In this document: positions 26,548 through 34,402 of the stretch, one piece after another
Layout of the letters: each line of letters begins with the position of its first letter
Numbering within the stretch: position 1 is the first letter of the stretch
Assembly (NCBI GenBank): GCA_913041275.1
Contig: CAJWHF010000009.1
Span: 1-34,402 of the forward strand
Source of the DNA: an uncultured Opitutia bacterium
GTDB taxonomy: Bacteria; Verrucomicrobiota; Verrucomicrobiia; Opitutales; Coraliomargaritaceae
Reading direction: 5' to 3'
DNA: 34,402 nt
Notes under the pieces: generated by a model
What the model was told of the DNA's origin: nothing
What the model saw: only the letters and a program-made list of their open reading frames with translations
The model's database searches: none
Program-made: the position numbers and the translations under genes

Positions 26548-26858
26548 TCCCGGGCGAATACAGATACTCTGATCCAAATGCCATGTTATCTGGCAATGAA
26601 GGACTTCCAAAAATAGTGATCCAGGTTGCGAATACTGGTGATCGTCCAGTTCAAATAGGCAGTCACTTTCACTTTTACGAGGTTAATGATGCCCTTTCTT
26701 TTGATAGAGTTTTAGCTAAAGGCTTCCGGCTGAATATTGCAGCTGGAACTGCTGTGCGTTTTGAGCCTGGAGATATTCGTGAAGTCGAGCTTGTGTCTTT
26801 GGCTGGTGAGCGCCGTGTATATGGCCTTAACAATAAGATAGACGGAGCTCTTAGTTAA
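26544..26858 (+). CDS. ureB: Urease beta subunit
   Basis: UreB, 104 residues. It forms the beta-structured support of the urease trimer. Family blocks: [10 protein letters not shown] at the start, [24 protein letters not shown] with the conserved [22 protein letters not shown], and [18 protein letters not shown] near the end. It overlaps ureA by 4 bases and precedes ureC by 24 bp. Confidence 0.98.
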   Translation: MIPGEYRYSDPNAMLSGNEGLPKIVIQVANTGDRPVQIGSHFHFYEVNDALSFDRVLAKGFRLNIAAGTAVRFEPGDIREVELVSLAGERRVYGLNNKIDGALS

Positions 26859-26882
26859 CCAAATCTTTTATTTTTACATATT

Positions 26883-28616
26883 ATGAGCCTTAAGTTTACT
26901 AAACGACAATACGCAGAAATGTATGGTCCGACTGTAGGGGATCAGATTCGTTTGGCGGACACGGAACTTTTCATTGAAGTTGAGAGAGACCTTATTGCTG
27001 AGGCAGGGGGCTACGGGAATGAAGTTAAGTTTGGCGGCGGAAAGGTTATTCGCGATGGTATGGGTCAGTCGCCTTTAGCCCTCGACGCGGATTGCTTAGA
27101 TCTTGTTCTAACCAATGCAACAATTATCGACCCGGTCTTGGGTGTAATTAAGGCGGATATAGGGGTTAAAGAAGGACGTATTGCTGGTGTTGGTCATGCG
27201 GGAAATCCGTTAATTCAATCAGGTATTAGTAAAGATATGGTGATAGGTGCTGGTACGGAAGTCATTGCAGCAGAGGGACATATTGTTATGGCTGGCGGGT
27301 TTGATTCACATATACATTTTATTTGCCCACAACAAATAAACGAAGCGCTTACCAGCGGTATTACTACAATGACTGGTGGCGGAACTGGCCCTGCAACTGG
27401 TACGAATGCAACGACCTGTACCCCCGGGGCATGGAATATTCATAAAATGCTGGAGGCTGCTGAAGCCTTTCCGATGAACTTAGGGTTTATGGGGAAGGGC
27501 AATTCGTCGAACCTAGACTCACTACGTGAGCAAGTTGACGCGGGCGCAATGGGTTTAAAATTACACGAAGATTGGGGTACGACACCGAGCGCAATTGATC
27601 ATTGCCTGACTGTTGCTGATGAAATGGATGTGCAGGTGGCTATCCATACCGACACTCTCAACGAGTCTGGTTTTGTAGAAACTACAATCGATGCCTTCAA
27701 GGATCGCGTGATACATACTTTCCACTCCGAAGGCGCGGGTGGGGGGCACGCGCCAGATATACTAAAAGTTTGTGGTTTATCTAATGTTCTTCCCTCCTCT
27801 ACGAATCCAACGCGCCCGTACACTGTGAATACAATCGATGAGCACTTAGACATGCTTATGGTCTGTCATCACCTAGATTCTAAAATACCCGAAGATGTTG
27901 CATTTGCTGAGTCACGCATTCGCCCTCAGACGATCGCAGCAGAAGATATTTTGCATGATCGCGGAGCTATTTCGATTATGTCGAGTGATAGCCAGGCAAT
28001 GGGCCGTGTAGGTGAGGTCATAATTCGTACTTGGCAGACAGCAGATAAGATGAAGAAGCAGTTTGGTAAATTAGAGTCTGATACACACCAAGCTGCAGAT
28101 AATTTTCGTGTTCTACGCTACGCGGCAAAATATACAATTAATCCAGCTATTGCTTGTGGATGTGCGGCCGAAGTTGGAAGCCTTGAAGTAGGAAAGTTAG
28201 CCGATATTGTTTTATTCAAGCCAGCTATGTTTGGAGTGAAACCCGAGTTAGTGCTAAAGGGAGGGCTCATTGCGATGGCCAATATGGGTGATCCGAATGC
28301 ATCGATCCCTACCCCGCAGCCAATGTATTATCGCCCTCAATTTGCATCCTTTGGTAGGGCGCTCTCTAAGACATCAATCAGCTTCGTTAGTGCTTCAGCA
28401 CTTAATAATGGTATATCTAGAGTGCTTGGTTTGGAGAAAATCATTTGTGCTGTCTCGAACACTCGAAATATTTCTAAGCACGACATGTTGTTTAACAACT
28501 ATCTTCCTGATATTAAGATCGATCCAGAGACTTATACTGTGACCGCTGATGGAGAAGTTCTTACTTGCGAGCCTGCTGAAGTACTACCGATGTCACAGCG
28601 TTATTTTCTATTTTGA
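26883..28616 (+). CDS. ureC: Urease alpha subunit (catalytic, dinickel)
   Basis: UreC, 577 residues, a little longer than the common 567-572. It holds the two-nickel active site. All catalytic residues are visible: the HIH pair His143 and His145 in [11 protein letters not shown], Lys226 (the carbamylated lysine) in GLKLHEDWG, His255 in [13 protein letters not shown], His281 in [12 protein letters not shown], the flap histidines in MVCHHLD at 329-330, and Asp369 in [13 protein letters not shown]. The end PMSQRYFLF is also typical. An active enzyme is therefore expected, provided the accessory proteins deliver nickel. It is 6 bp before ureE. No unusual residue was seen. Confidence 0.98.
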   Translation: MSLKFTKRQYAEMYGPTVGDQIRLADTELFIEVERDLIAEAGGYGNEVKFGGGKVIRDGMGQSPLALDADCLDLVLTNATIIDPVLGVIKADIGVKEGRIAGVGHAGNPLIQSGISKDMVIGAGTEVIAAEGHIVMAGGFDSHIHFICPQQINEALTSGITTMTGGGTGPATGTNATTCTPGAWNIHKMLEAAEAFPMNLGFMGKGNSSNLDSLREQVDAGAMGLKLHEDWGTTPSAIDHCLTVADEMDVQVAIHTDTLNESGFVETTIDAFKDRVIHTFHSEGAGGGHAPDILKVCGLSNVLPSSTNPTRPYTVNTIDEHLDMLMVCHHLDSKIPEDVAFAESRIRPQTIAAEDILHDRGAISIMSSDSQAMGRVGEVIIRTWQTADKMKKQFGKLESDTHQAADNFRVLRYAAKYTINPAIACGCAAEVGSLEVGKLADIVLFKPAMFGVKPELVLKGGLIAMANMGDPNASIPTPQPMYYRPQFASFGRALSKTSISFVSASALNNGISRVLGLEKIICAVSNTRNISKHDMLFNNYLPDIKIDPETYTVTADGEVLTCEPAEVLPMSQRYFLF

Positions 28617-28622
28617 CACATT

Positions 28623-29072
28623 ATGCACCTAATTACACAAATCCTTCCTAGTACGAAAGGATGCCGATCCGTTGTTCTTATCGTTGTGGACCGTCATAAG
28701 TTAGCCCGCCGTCGCTGGCGCGGCATTGCGGCCGATGGTACGGAGTTTGGAATTGATGTCGCTGAAGCGATTAGGCACGGAGACTGTGTTTATCAGACAG
28801 AAAGCACTCACTACATTGTCGAGCAGGAGCCCGAAGAGTGCCTGCTAATATTATTAAGTGAAGTATGCAATGCCGCATGGATTGGATGGATGATTGGAAA
28901 CCTTCACTTCAAGGCCTCTTTTTCTGAAGAAGGTCTACTTGTGCAAGATGATCTTGCAGTCATCCAAATGTTAGATAGAGAGCAAATCGCATATAAGCAG
29001 GTAACACGAGTCTTTCAGCCTGCTAAACAAGGTGGGCACTCACATAATCATACACACAGTCAATCCCATTAG
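28623..29072 (+). CDS. ureE: Urease accessory protein UreE, nickel chaperone
   Basis: UreE, 149 residues, binds nickel and hands it to the UreG-UreF-UreD-apourease complex. The N-terminal domain has VVDRHKLARRRWRGIAADGTEFGIDV, and the metal-binding domain contains WMIGNLHFKASF. The last 13 residues (GGHSHNHTHSQSH) form a short histidine-rich tail with five His, as in nickel-storing UreE forms but shorter than in Klebsiella. It lies 6 bp after ureC and 3 bp before ureF. Confidence 0.95.
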   Translation: MHLITQILPSTKGCRSVVLIVVDRHKLARRRWRGIAADGTEFGIDVAEAIRHGDCVYQTESTHYIVEQEPEECLLILLSEVCNAAWIGWMIGNLHFKASFSEEGLLVQDDLAVIQMLDREQIAYKQVTRVFQPAKQGGHSHNHTHSQSH

Positions 29073-29075
29073 CTT

Positions 29076-29783
29076 ATGAGTGAATCGGAACAATCCGTTA
29101 AATGGGTTTCAGCCTTATTGCAAGTTTCGGATCCTTTATTTCCAACGGGTGCTTATGCTCATTCAATGGGTTTGGAGCAATGGGCACTGACTAGTGGGTA
29201 TCAATCTGTGGAAGACTTGAAGATATTTTTCCGTGACCATTTGGGTGGTTCATTAGCTAGGTTAGAGCTTCCCTACTTACGTTTTGCTATGGAGTCTATC
29301 AGAGTTAAAGACTGGGAAAATGTATGGGATCTTGATGAAGAGATCGATGCTTGGAAGTGGTCTGCTGAGATACGCGAGGCAAGTATTTCGCAAGGACGCG
29401 GGCGACTTCGATTATTGAAAAAGATGTGGCCTGATTCAGAAATTGTGCAGCAATATTTAGCGGCATTTAAGTCGGGTAAGGCTCGTGGCCATCACCTAGT
29501 TATTTGTGCTTTGCAGTTCGAACTTCTTAATGTGCCCAGAGAAGCTGGTTTTATAACTTACGGCTATCAGAGCATTGCTAACTTTGTCTCAGCATCGATT
29601 AAACTCTTAAGGATTAGTCCAGAGGCTGCACAGATGGCCTTACACCAAGGATTAGAATGGCTACCCGAATGGGTAGAGAGATCCAAAAATGTTGATCGCG
29701 AATCAGCGGGCTGGTTCGCGCCCGCATTCGATATTGAGTCTGCTCGCCACGCTACAACCTTTTCTCGACTTTTTATTTCATAA
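29076..29783 (+). CDS. ureF: Urease accessory protein UreF
   Basis: UreF, 235 residues, mostly helical. It links UreD-urease to the GTPase UreG and gates its activity during nickel insertion. Family hallmarks are [23 protein letters not shown] near residues 15-37, the [14 protein letters not shown] region, and [18 protein letters not shown]. It lies 3 bp after ureE and 7 bp before ureG. Confidence 0.96.
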   Translation: MSESEQSVKWVSALLQVSDPLFPTGAYAHSMGLEQWALTSGYQSVEDLKIFFRDHLGGSLARLELPYLRFAMESIRVKDWENVWDLDEEIDAWKWSAEIREASISQGRGRLRLLKKMWPDSEIVQQYLAAFKSGKARGHHLVICALQFELLNVPREAGFITYGYQSIANFVSASIKLLRISPEAAQMALHQGLEWLPEWVERSKNVDRESAGWFAPAFDIESARHATTFSRLFIS

Positions 29784-29790
29784 AATAGAC

Positions 29791-30420
29791 ATGACAGACA
29801 CACATACAACTCGCCCAGTTAGAATCGGCATCGGGGGACCAGTTGGCTCTGGTAAAACGATGCTACTACTCCGTCTTATTGAGAAGCTAAACCAACGATA
29901 CAAGCTAGTCGCTATCACCAATGATATTTATACTAAGGAGGATGAACAGTTTCTCGTAAAAAATAGTCCGCTCGTGGCAAGCCGTATTCTGGGAGTTGAA
30001 ACAGGTGGGTGTCCGCATACCGCAATACGTGATGATACCAGTATGAATGAAATTGCTGTCGAGAATTTACTTACATCTCACCCAGATACGCAAGTAGTGC
30101 TGATGGAGAGTGGAGGAGATAATCTTTCAGCAACTTTTTCGCCTGATTTAGTCGATGCTTTTATCTATGTGATAGATGTAGCCGAGGGAGACAAGATACC
30201 CCGCAAGGGAGGCCCTGCAATACGGTTTTCCGATCTTATGATTATAAACAAGACTGAACTAGCTCCTTATGTCGGCGCTGATCTGGATGTCATGGCGCGT
30301 GACTCGAAGATACAACGTGAAGAACGCCCATTTATTTTTTGTGATCTTAAGAGTTACAAAGGGTTGGACGAAGTATTGGAGTGGCTTGAGGTAGAGTGCT
30401 TCTTTGGATTGTCTAAGTAA
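29791..30420 (+). CDS. ureG: Urease accessory GTPase UreG
   Basis: UreG, 209 residues, a SIMIBI-class GTPase that supplies the energy for nickel delivery to urease. The ORF track starts at 29689 inside ureF. ATG 29791 is preferred because it gives the standard N-terminus ([16 protein letters not shown]) and removes a 95-bp overlap. The P-loop is GGPVGSGKT, the metal-binding CPH lies in [15 protein letters not shown], and the guanine motif is NKTE within [19 protein letters not shown]. Its stop overlaps the ureD start by one base (TAATG). Confidence 0.97.
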   Translation: MTDTHTTRPVRIGIGGPVGSGKTMLLLRLIEKLNQRYKLVAITNDIYTKEDEQFLVKNSPLVASRILGVETGGCPHTAIRDDTSMNEIAVENLLTSHPDTQVVLMESGGDNLSATFSPDLVDAFIYVIDVAEGDKIPRKGGPAIRFSDLMIINKTELAPYVGADLDVMARDSKIQREERPFIFCDLKSYKGLDEVLEWLEVECFFGLSK

Positions 30421-31280
30421 TGCCTTCCTTGTCCTTAGATTTAGATGTGCCCCGCCTGGGAGTTACAGGAGGAGCTCGTTTGAGATACGAATATTGTGCC
30501 GGTAGAGGAACTCAGCTTTCAGAACAGTGGGTTAAGCCACCTCTTCATTTATCCAAAGCCTACCATGAAGATGATTGGGCGATCAGCCTACTGACTAGTC
30601 CGACTGCGGGATTACTAGATGGTGATTTATTAGAAGTGAATGCAACTATTGAAGCAGGGGCACGAGCGGCTTTAATTAGTCCAGCAGCTTGCCGTGTTCA
30701 TACTATGGAAAGTGGTTTTGCTAGGGTAAAACAGAACTATATAATTGGTGCTGGATCTGTGCTCGATGTTTGGCCTGCTCCTTTAATATTGCAAAAGAAT
30801 TCTTCTGTTTGGCAAACAACTCAGGTTGATATGTCCTGCGATTCTACACTTTTACTCTGTGAGATTTTCACACCTGGGCGCGCTGCTTTTGGGGAGGCAT
30901 TTGAGTTCTCTGAGTGGCGATCTAATTTACGCATACGAACAGAGGGAGAACTAATAGCCTATGAGAATTTTAATTGCCGACCTAAAATTAGTGAAGCGTT
31001 AGATTGGCAAAGTAGTTACCCCTGCGCTAGCTACGCTAGCTTGTATTTCATGAGCCCTGAACCACTTGGCGGGCTCATACAAAGCATTCACGATATTGAT
31101 ATATTAAATACATCAATAGGAGCTAGTTCGCTACGCTCTGGCGGGCTCGGAATAAAAGTTCTAGCAGCAGACGGTATTTGTCTACGCAAGGCTATTTATT
31201 TGGTGCGGAATATGCTTATTACACATTCTAAGATTGAGTTTCCAAAGGCACTCCAAAGAGCTCAAACATTCTTTAACTAA
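30420..31280 (+). CDS. ureD: Urease accessory protein UreD (UreH)
   Basis: UreD, 286 residues, the scaffold that binds apo-urease and through which nickel reaches the active site. Family signs are GGARLRYEYCAGRGTQLSEQWVKPPLHLSKAYHED near residues 17-50, then SPTAGLLDGD, then ARAALISPAACRVHTM near 81-98, and FTPGRAAFGEAFEF. In many operons ureD comes first. Here it is last, after ureG, and its ATG overlaps the ureG stop by one base. Confidence 0.95.
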   Translation: MPSLSLDLDVPRLGVTGGARLRYEYCAGRGTQLSEQWVKPPLHLSKAYHEDDWAISLLTSPTAGLLDGDLLEVNATIEAGARAALISPAACRVHTMESGFARVKQNYIIGAGSVLDVWPAPLILQKNSSVWQTTQVDMSCDSTLLLCEIFTPGRAAFGEAFEFSEWRSNLRIRTEGELIAYENFNCRPKISEALDWQSSYPCASYASLYFMSPEPLGGLIQSIHDIDILNTSIGASSLRSGGLGIKVLAADGICLRKAIYLVRNMLITHSKIEFPKALQRAQTFFN

Positions 31281-31304
31281 TAAAAGACTAGACGAATAAA
31301 CACC

Positions 31305-32060
31305 ATGCACTTAACCGAAGGAAGTTTGTCCACTGTAAATATTATTGCGACCTCTGGCTTAGGTCTTTGTGCCTTCGGAATCGCCTGTTGGGGAAGTCGG
31401 AAGGAAATATCCCGACAAAAGCTAGGCTTCTGGTCGGTGATGACCGGTTTAGTTTTACTCGCCCAGATGGTTAATTTCTCAACAGGATTAGGATTTTCCG
31501 GCCATTTTTTAGGTGTGGCCTTATTGACAACTATCTTTGGTCTGTGGTCCGCTATGCTTTCAGTCGGCCTCATACTTATAGTGCAGGCATTATTTCTTGG
31601 GGATGGCTCAATCAGCACTCTAGGAGTTAACTTTATTAATATGGGAGTTATGGCAGCAGGTGCGGCATATTTCGTATTTCATGTCATGCAAGGGCGGCGC
31701 CGAATGTTAAGAGATGCTGGGCAACTATTTGCCATGGCATTGGCCTCTTATGTATCTATACTCGTAGCAGCTCTCTCCCTAGGATTAACCTTAGGGTACG
31801 CACTTGGTAGTTTAATGTTTTCATATGCGCTAATTGCATTTTTCGAAGTCTTTATCTCCGTGGCAATTTTTTATGCATGTGCCCGATACAAATCCCAAAG
31901 AAAGTCAGATCTTACAAAACGATCTTTGGCCTTACCACCTTTGATCTTTGGAGTTATTGCGGTATTACTCATTTCTTTTAGTTCCCCGCTTCCAGATGCA
32001 TTAGGGAGAGCTATAGAAATGTACACTATTGGGGCTTTTGACTTACCTGTGAAACTTTGA
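31305..32060 (+). CDS. CbiM/NikM-type nickel (or cobalt) membrane component, with degenerate PDGLE end
   Basis: Membrane protein of 251 residues with seven or so hydrophobic segments. It matches the substrate-binding (S) unit of ECF-type nickel/cobalt importers. The N-terminus MHLTEG has the conserved His2 that, with the free amine, binds the metal in CbiM/NikM. FSGHFLGVAL near residue 66, and ALFLGDGSISTLGVNFINMG near 100-120, are family blocks. The C-terminal hydrophobic helix followed by SSPLPDALG (228-234) resembles the PDGLE segment of NikN, so this may be a NikMN fusion. It follows ureD by 24 bp, so nickel for urease is the likely cargo. The ATPase and T-unit genes (NikO/NikQ) are not in the window. 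Confidence 0.85.
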   Translation: MHLTEGSLSTVNIIATSGLGLCAFGIACWGSRKEISRQKLGFWSVMTGLVLLAQMVNFSTGLGFSGHFLGVALLTTIFGLWSAMLSVGLILIVQALFLGDGSISTLGVNFINMGVMAAGAAYFVFHVMQGRRRMLRDAGQLFAMALASYVSILVAALSLGLTLGYALGSLMFSYALIAFFEVFISVAIFYACARYKSQRKSDLTKRSLALPPLIFGVIAVLLISFSSPLPDALGRAIEMYTIGAFDLPVKL

Positions 32061-32233
32061 GTGGAGAGATGCAACTATTCCACCGGTCTAAGATAAGATT
32101 CATTGAGTATGCCTGTATTTCTTGGTGTTACGACGGGAATAGGTTAAAATTACAAAGTATTTGTGCGGCTACACAAAGAGCTGGCTAAGGATAGCGGTAA
32201 CTAGGATAACCAGTGGTGAAAGAAATTACTGGC

Positions 32234-32737
32234 TCATTCTTTGTCGTGTTTTTTAACTTGATTACGGAGAAATGTGATGACGTCTTGAAATTTGGAGATA
32301 TTTCGCTCGTCGGCTAAGGCCAAGTCTTCGTGAGCCTTAAGGATACTCTTAGTATCAGAAACCTCCTGATCTTGGAGTGGATCAAAGGGCGCATCTGTGG
32401 CGGGAGTTTTTTTTGATACAGTCAGTAGATTTTGTAAGCCAAGGTTACAAATTAACTCGTAGTTTCGATCGCTTAGATTACCTATCACCAATTCCCCAGA
32501 TGGATGAAGCTTACTTAGTTCGATACTGGTACCGGCTAGTATGCCCAGAAATGTACTGTCCATGCCTTTACACATTTCAAAGTCTACAAAGACTCTGCGG
32601 CGAGCACCTGCAATGATCGTCTCCATGAATTCCCGAAAGGAATTACAATTTAGATAGTTGGCTTTGCCGTTTACTTTAACTACAACGGGATCGGAGTAAG
32701 CGCTGACGAGAAATGTGGGCTGTGCTGGATCACTCAT
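32234..32737 (-). CDS. STAS-domain protein (anti-sigma factor antagonist-like)
   Basis: Protein of 167 residues. I start it at the ATG at 32737 (residue 39 of the ORF track entry), because the extra N-terminus is unlike the family and lies across a promoter-like element. Residues about 8-110 form a STAS domain: VVVKVNGKANYLNCNSFREFMETII, then RRVFVDFEMCKGMDSTFLGILAG, where the Ser in MDST is the usual site phosphorylated by an anti-sigma kinase, then LSDRNYELICNLGLQNLLTV. The last 55 residues are charged and probably flexible or helical. No kinase, phosphatase or sigma factor is nearby, so the partner is unknown. It is divergent from acnB. Confidence 0.8.
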   Translation of the reverse strand: MSDPAQPTFLVSAYSDPVVVKVNGKANYLNCNSFREFMETIIAGARRRVFVDFEMCKGMDSTFLGILAGTSIELSKLHPSGELVIGNLSDRNYELICNLGLQNLLTVSKKTPATDAPFDPLQDQEVSDTKSILKAHEDLALADERNISKFQDVITFLRNQVKKHDKE

Positions 32738-32776
32738 AGAGAGCGTGGCATAAAAATTGCATGGTATTTGATTAAA

Positions 32777-32806
32777 AGTATAGCGAAGAAACTTTTTTAA
32801 AGTTAA
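32777..32806 (-). promoter_or_regulatory. Sigma-70-type promoter for the STAS gene
   Basis: On the minus strand, TTAACT (-35, 32806-32801), an 18-base spacer and TATACT (-10, 32782-32777) point to a start near 32770. That is about 33 bases before the ATG at 32737 and supports that start. Two mismatches in the -35 box and one in the -10 box. Confidence 0.5.
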
Positions 32807-32916
32807 CCTACAGTGGACAAGAATCAACCCTGCAAATACAGCCGCTTGCAATGATTCTCAAATTCTGCTTGAATTACACTGGCTACAGCAGAGCCTTGTT
32901 GTACGGCTAAAAAAAT

Positions 32917-34402
32917 ATGAATTTGTACCAAGAATACATTAAAGAGATCGAAGAGCGTAAGGGGCAAGGCTTAAGCCCGAAGCCGATTGACGATGGTGAG
33001 TTGCTTTCAGTGATTATCGATCAGATCAAGGATGTCGATAACGAGTATCGAAAAGTATCTTTGGACTTTTTTATCTACAATGTCTTGCCGGGGACTACTA
33101 GCGCTGCAGGCGTAAAGGCGTACTTTCTAAAAGAAATCATACTCGGCGAATCGATCGTCGAAGGACTCTCGCCTGATTTTTCTTTTGAGCTGCTTCTGCA
33201 CATGAAAGGTGGCACTTCGATCGACGTGCTTCTGGACCTAGCACTTGGCGATAATGAAGCGATTGCTAGTCAAGCCGCTGAAGTCCTCAAAACTCAAGTG
33301 TTCTTGTATGAGGCGGATATGGAACGCCTCAAGCTGGCCTATGACTCTGGTAGTTCAATTGCTAGGGGTATTCTCGAGAGTTATGCTAGTGCGGAATTTT
33401 TTACCAAGATCCCCGACATCGAGGAAGCGATCGAAGTCGTTACCTACATTGCAGGCGAAGGGGATATTTCAACGGACCTGCTTTCTCCTGGGAACCAAGC
33501 GCACTCTCGATCCGACCGAGAACTTCACGGTAAGTGCTTGATTTCAGAAGAGGCGCAAGTCGAGATTCAAGCCTTGCAAAAACTGCATCCTGATAAGCGC
33601 GTGATGCTTATCGCGGAGAAGGGTACTATGGGCGTGGGTTCTTCTAGGATGTCGGGCGTGAATAATGTCGCGTTGTGGACAGGCAAACCAGCCAGCCCAT
33701 ACATCCCATTTGTTAATATCGCACCAATTGTCGCGGGCACCAATGGCATTTCTCCAATTTTCCTGACGACGGTCGATGTGACCGGAGGCATAGGGATCGA
33801 TTTGAAAAATTGGCGCAAGAAACTGGATGCCGATGGACTACCACTTTTGGGCCAAAGTGGAGATCCTATTTTAGAAGAGGTCTACTCCATCGCCACAGGT
33901 ACCGTACTGACTATTAATACAAAAACTAAGAAGCTCTACAATGGTGACCGAGAGCTTGTCAATATAGCGGGCTCCTTGACGCCCCAGAAAGTAGAGTTTA
34001 TGAAGGCGGGCGGTTCATATGCAGTCGTGTTTGGTAAGAAACTTCAGACTTTTGCTGCTAAAACGCTCGGTGTTGATGTGGTGCAAGTTTTTGCCCCTGC
34101 CAAGGAAGTAAGCCATGAAGGCCAAGGCCTTACAGCAGTAGAAAAAATCTTCAACAAGAACGTCGTTGGTTCTAGCGAAGGGGTGACTCTCTACGCTGGT
34201 TCCGATGTGCGGGTCAACGTGAACATAGTAGGGTCGCAGGATACAACCGGTCTGATGACTTCGCAAGAACTGGAGTCGATGGCTGCGACTGTGATCTCTC
34301 CAATCGTGGATGCTGCTTATCAGTCTGGTTGTCACACGGCTTCGGTCTGGGACAAAAAAGCGCAGGCTAATATTCCTAGGCTTATGAAGTTCATGCATAA
34401 GT
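32917..34402 (+). CDS. acnB: Aconitate hydratase B (cut by the right edge)
   Basis: AcnB catalyses citrate to isocitrate in the TCA cycle and also 2-methylisocitrate steps in some bacteria. It is missing from the ORF track because no stop occurs before the window ends; 495 codons are present. The start is ATG 32917 (MNLYQEYIKEIEERKGQGLSPKPID). The N-terminal HEAT-like domain includes GGTSIDVLLDLAL. The swivelling domain follows, with EGDISTDLLSPGNQAHSR and GTMGVGSSRMSGVNN. Then comes VNIVGSQDTTGLMTSQEL near residue 440, the entry to the iron-sulfur catalytic half. The cluster cysteines lie beyond the edge. It is divergent from the STAS gene; no clear promoter was found in the 179-bp gap on this side. 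Confidence 0.96.
   Translation, partial: MNLYQEYIKEIEERKGQGLSPKPIDDGELLSVIIDQIKDVDNEYRKVSLDFFIYNVLPGTTSAAGVKAYFLKEIILGESIVEGLSPDFSFELLLHMKGGTSIDVLLDLALGDNEAIASQAAEVLKTQVFLYEADMERLKLAYDSGSSIARGILESYASAEFFTKIPDIEEAIEVVTYIAGEGDISTDLLSPGNQAHSRSDRELHGKCLISEEAQVEIQALQKLHPDKRVMLIAEKGTMGVGSSRMSGVNNVALWTGKPASPYIPFVNIAPIVAGTNGISPIFLTTVDVTGGIGIDLKNWRKKLDADGLPLLGQSGDPILEEVYSIATGTVLTINTKTKKLYNGDRELVNIAGSLTPQKVEFMKAGGSYAVVFGKKLQTFAAKTLGVDVVQVFAPAKEVSHEGQGLTAVEKIFNKNVVGSSEGVTLYAGSDVRVNVNIVGSQDTTGLMTSQELESMAATVISPIVDAAYQSGCHTASVWDKKAQANIPRLMKFMHK

Noticed and set aside
29689-29790. 34-residue N-terminal extension of UreG
   Set aside because: It is a shadow of the ureF 3' end; UreG proteins begin near ATG 29791.
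32061-32233. Terminator search between the nickel component and the STAS gene
   Set aside because: Only a 5-bp stem (CCAGT/ACTGG near 32210-32232) with a long loop was found and no T run; not strong enough to annotate.
32738-32851. 38-residue N-terminal extension of the STAS protein
   Set aside because: It covers the predicted promoter and is unlike STAS-domain proteins.

Overview
This window looks like a chromosomal segment from a marine-type member of the Verrucomicrobiota, probably Opitutae/Puniceicoccales-like. That placement is an inference. It rests on the density of sulfatases, the GH130 and GPH-transporter carbohydrate genes, the near absence of Shine-Dalgarno sequences, and the overall flavour of the housekeeping proteins. 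No rRNA, tRNA, insertion sequence, integrase, prophage or CRISPR array was recognised.

Region 1 (1-12996, all + strand, gaps of 4 to 70 bp) is a compact carbohydrate locus. It holds five sulfatases (one cut by the left edge), two paralogous clan GH-A glycoside hydrolases (one without a signal peptide, one with), a GPH-type sugar:cation symporter and a GH130 enzyme. The plausible logic is as follows. Exported sulfatases and the exported hydrolase trim a sulfated glycan in the periplasm, the symporter imports the small product, and the cytoplasmic hydrolase and GH130 enzyme finish it. The substrate cannot be named from sequence alone, although GH130 hints at a mannoside linkage.

Region 2 (13041-20193) is housekeeping. 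It holds a DUF4136-type lipoprotein and queA on the minus strand, and a divergent prfB with a programmed +1 frameshift that the ORF track misses. These are followed by an uncharacterised protein with ATP-grasp-like features and by glycogen phosphorylase glgP.

Region 3 (about 20330-32060) is a continuous urea-nitrogen module: urtABCDE (urea ABC importer), ureABC (urease), ureEFGD (nickel insertion) and a CbiM/NikM-type nickel membrane protein. A sigma-54-like -24/-12 element lies about 70 bp upstream of urtA, and a strong 13-bp hairpin separates urtA from urtB. This fits nitrogen-controlled transcription with extra urtA message. The urea genes take up urea, split it to ammonia and CO2, and obtain and insert the nickel needed for urease.

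Region 4 (32234-34402) has a minus-strand STAS-domain protein divergent from acnB (aconitase B), which runs off the right edge and is absent from the ORF track because it has no stop in the window.

I found no convincing new defence or mobile system. The best leads are the sulfated-glycan locus with its split hydrolase pair, the unknown ATP-grasp-like gene, and the regulation and nickel supply of the urea module.
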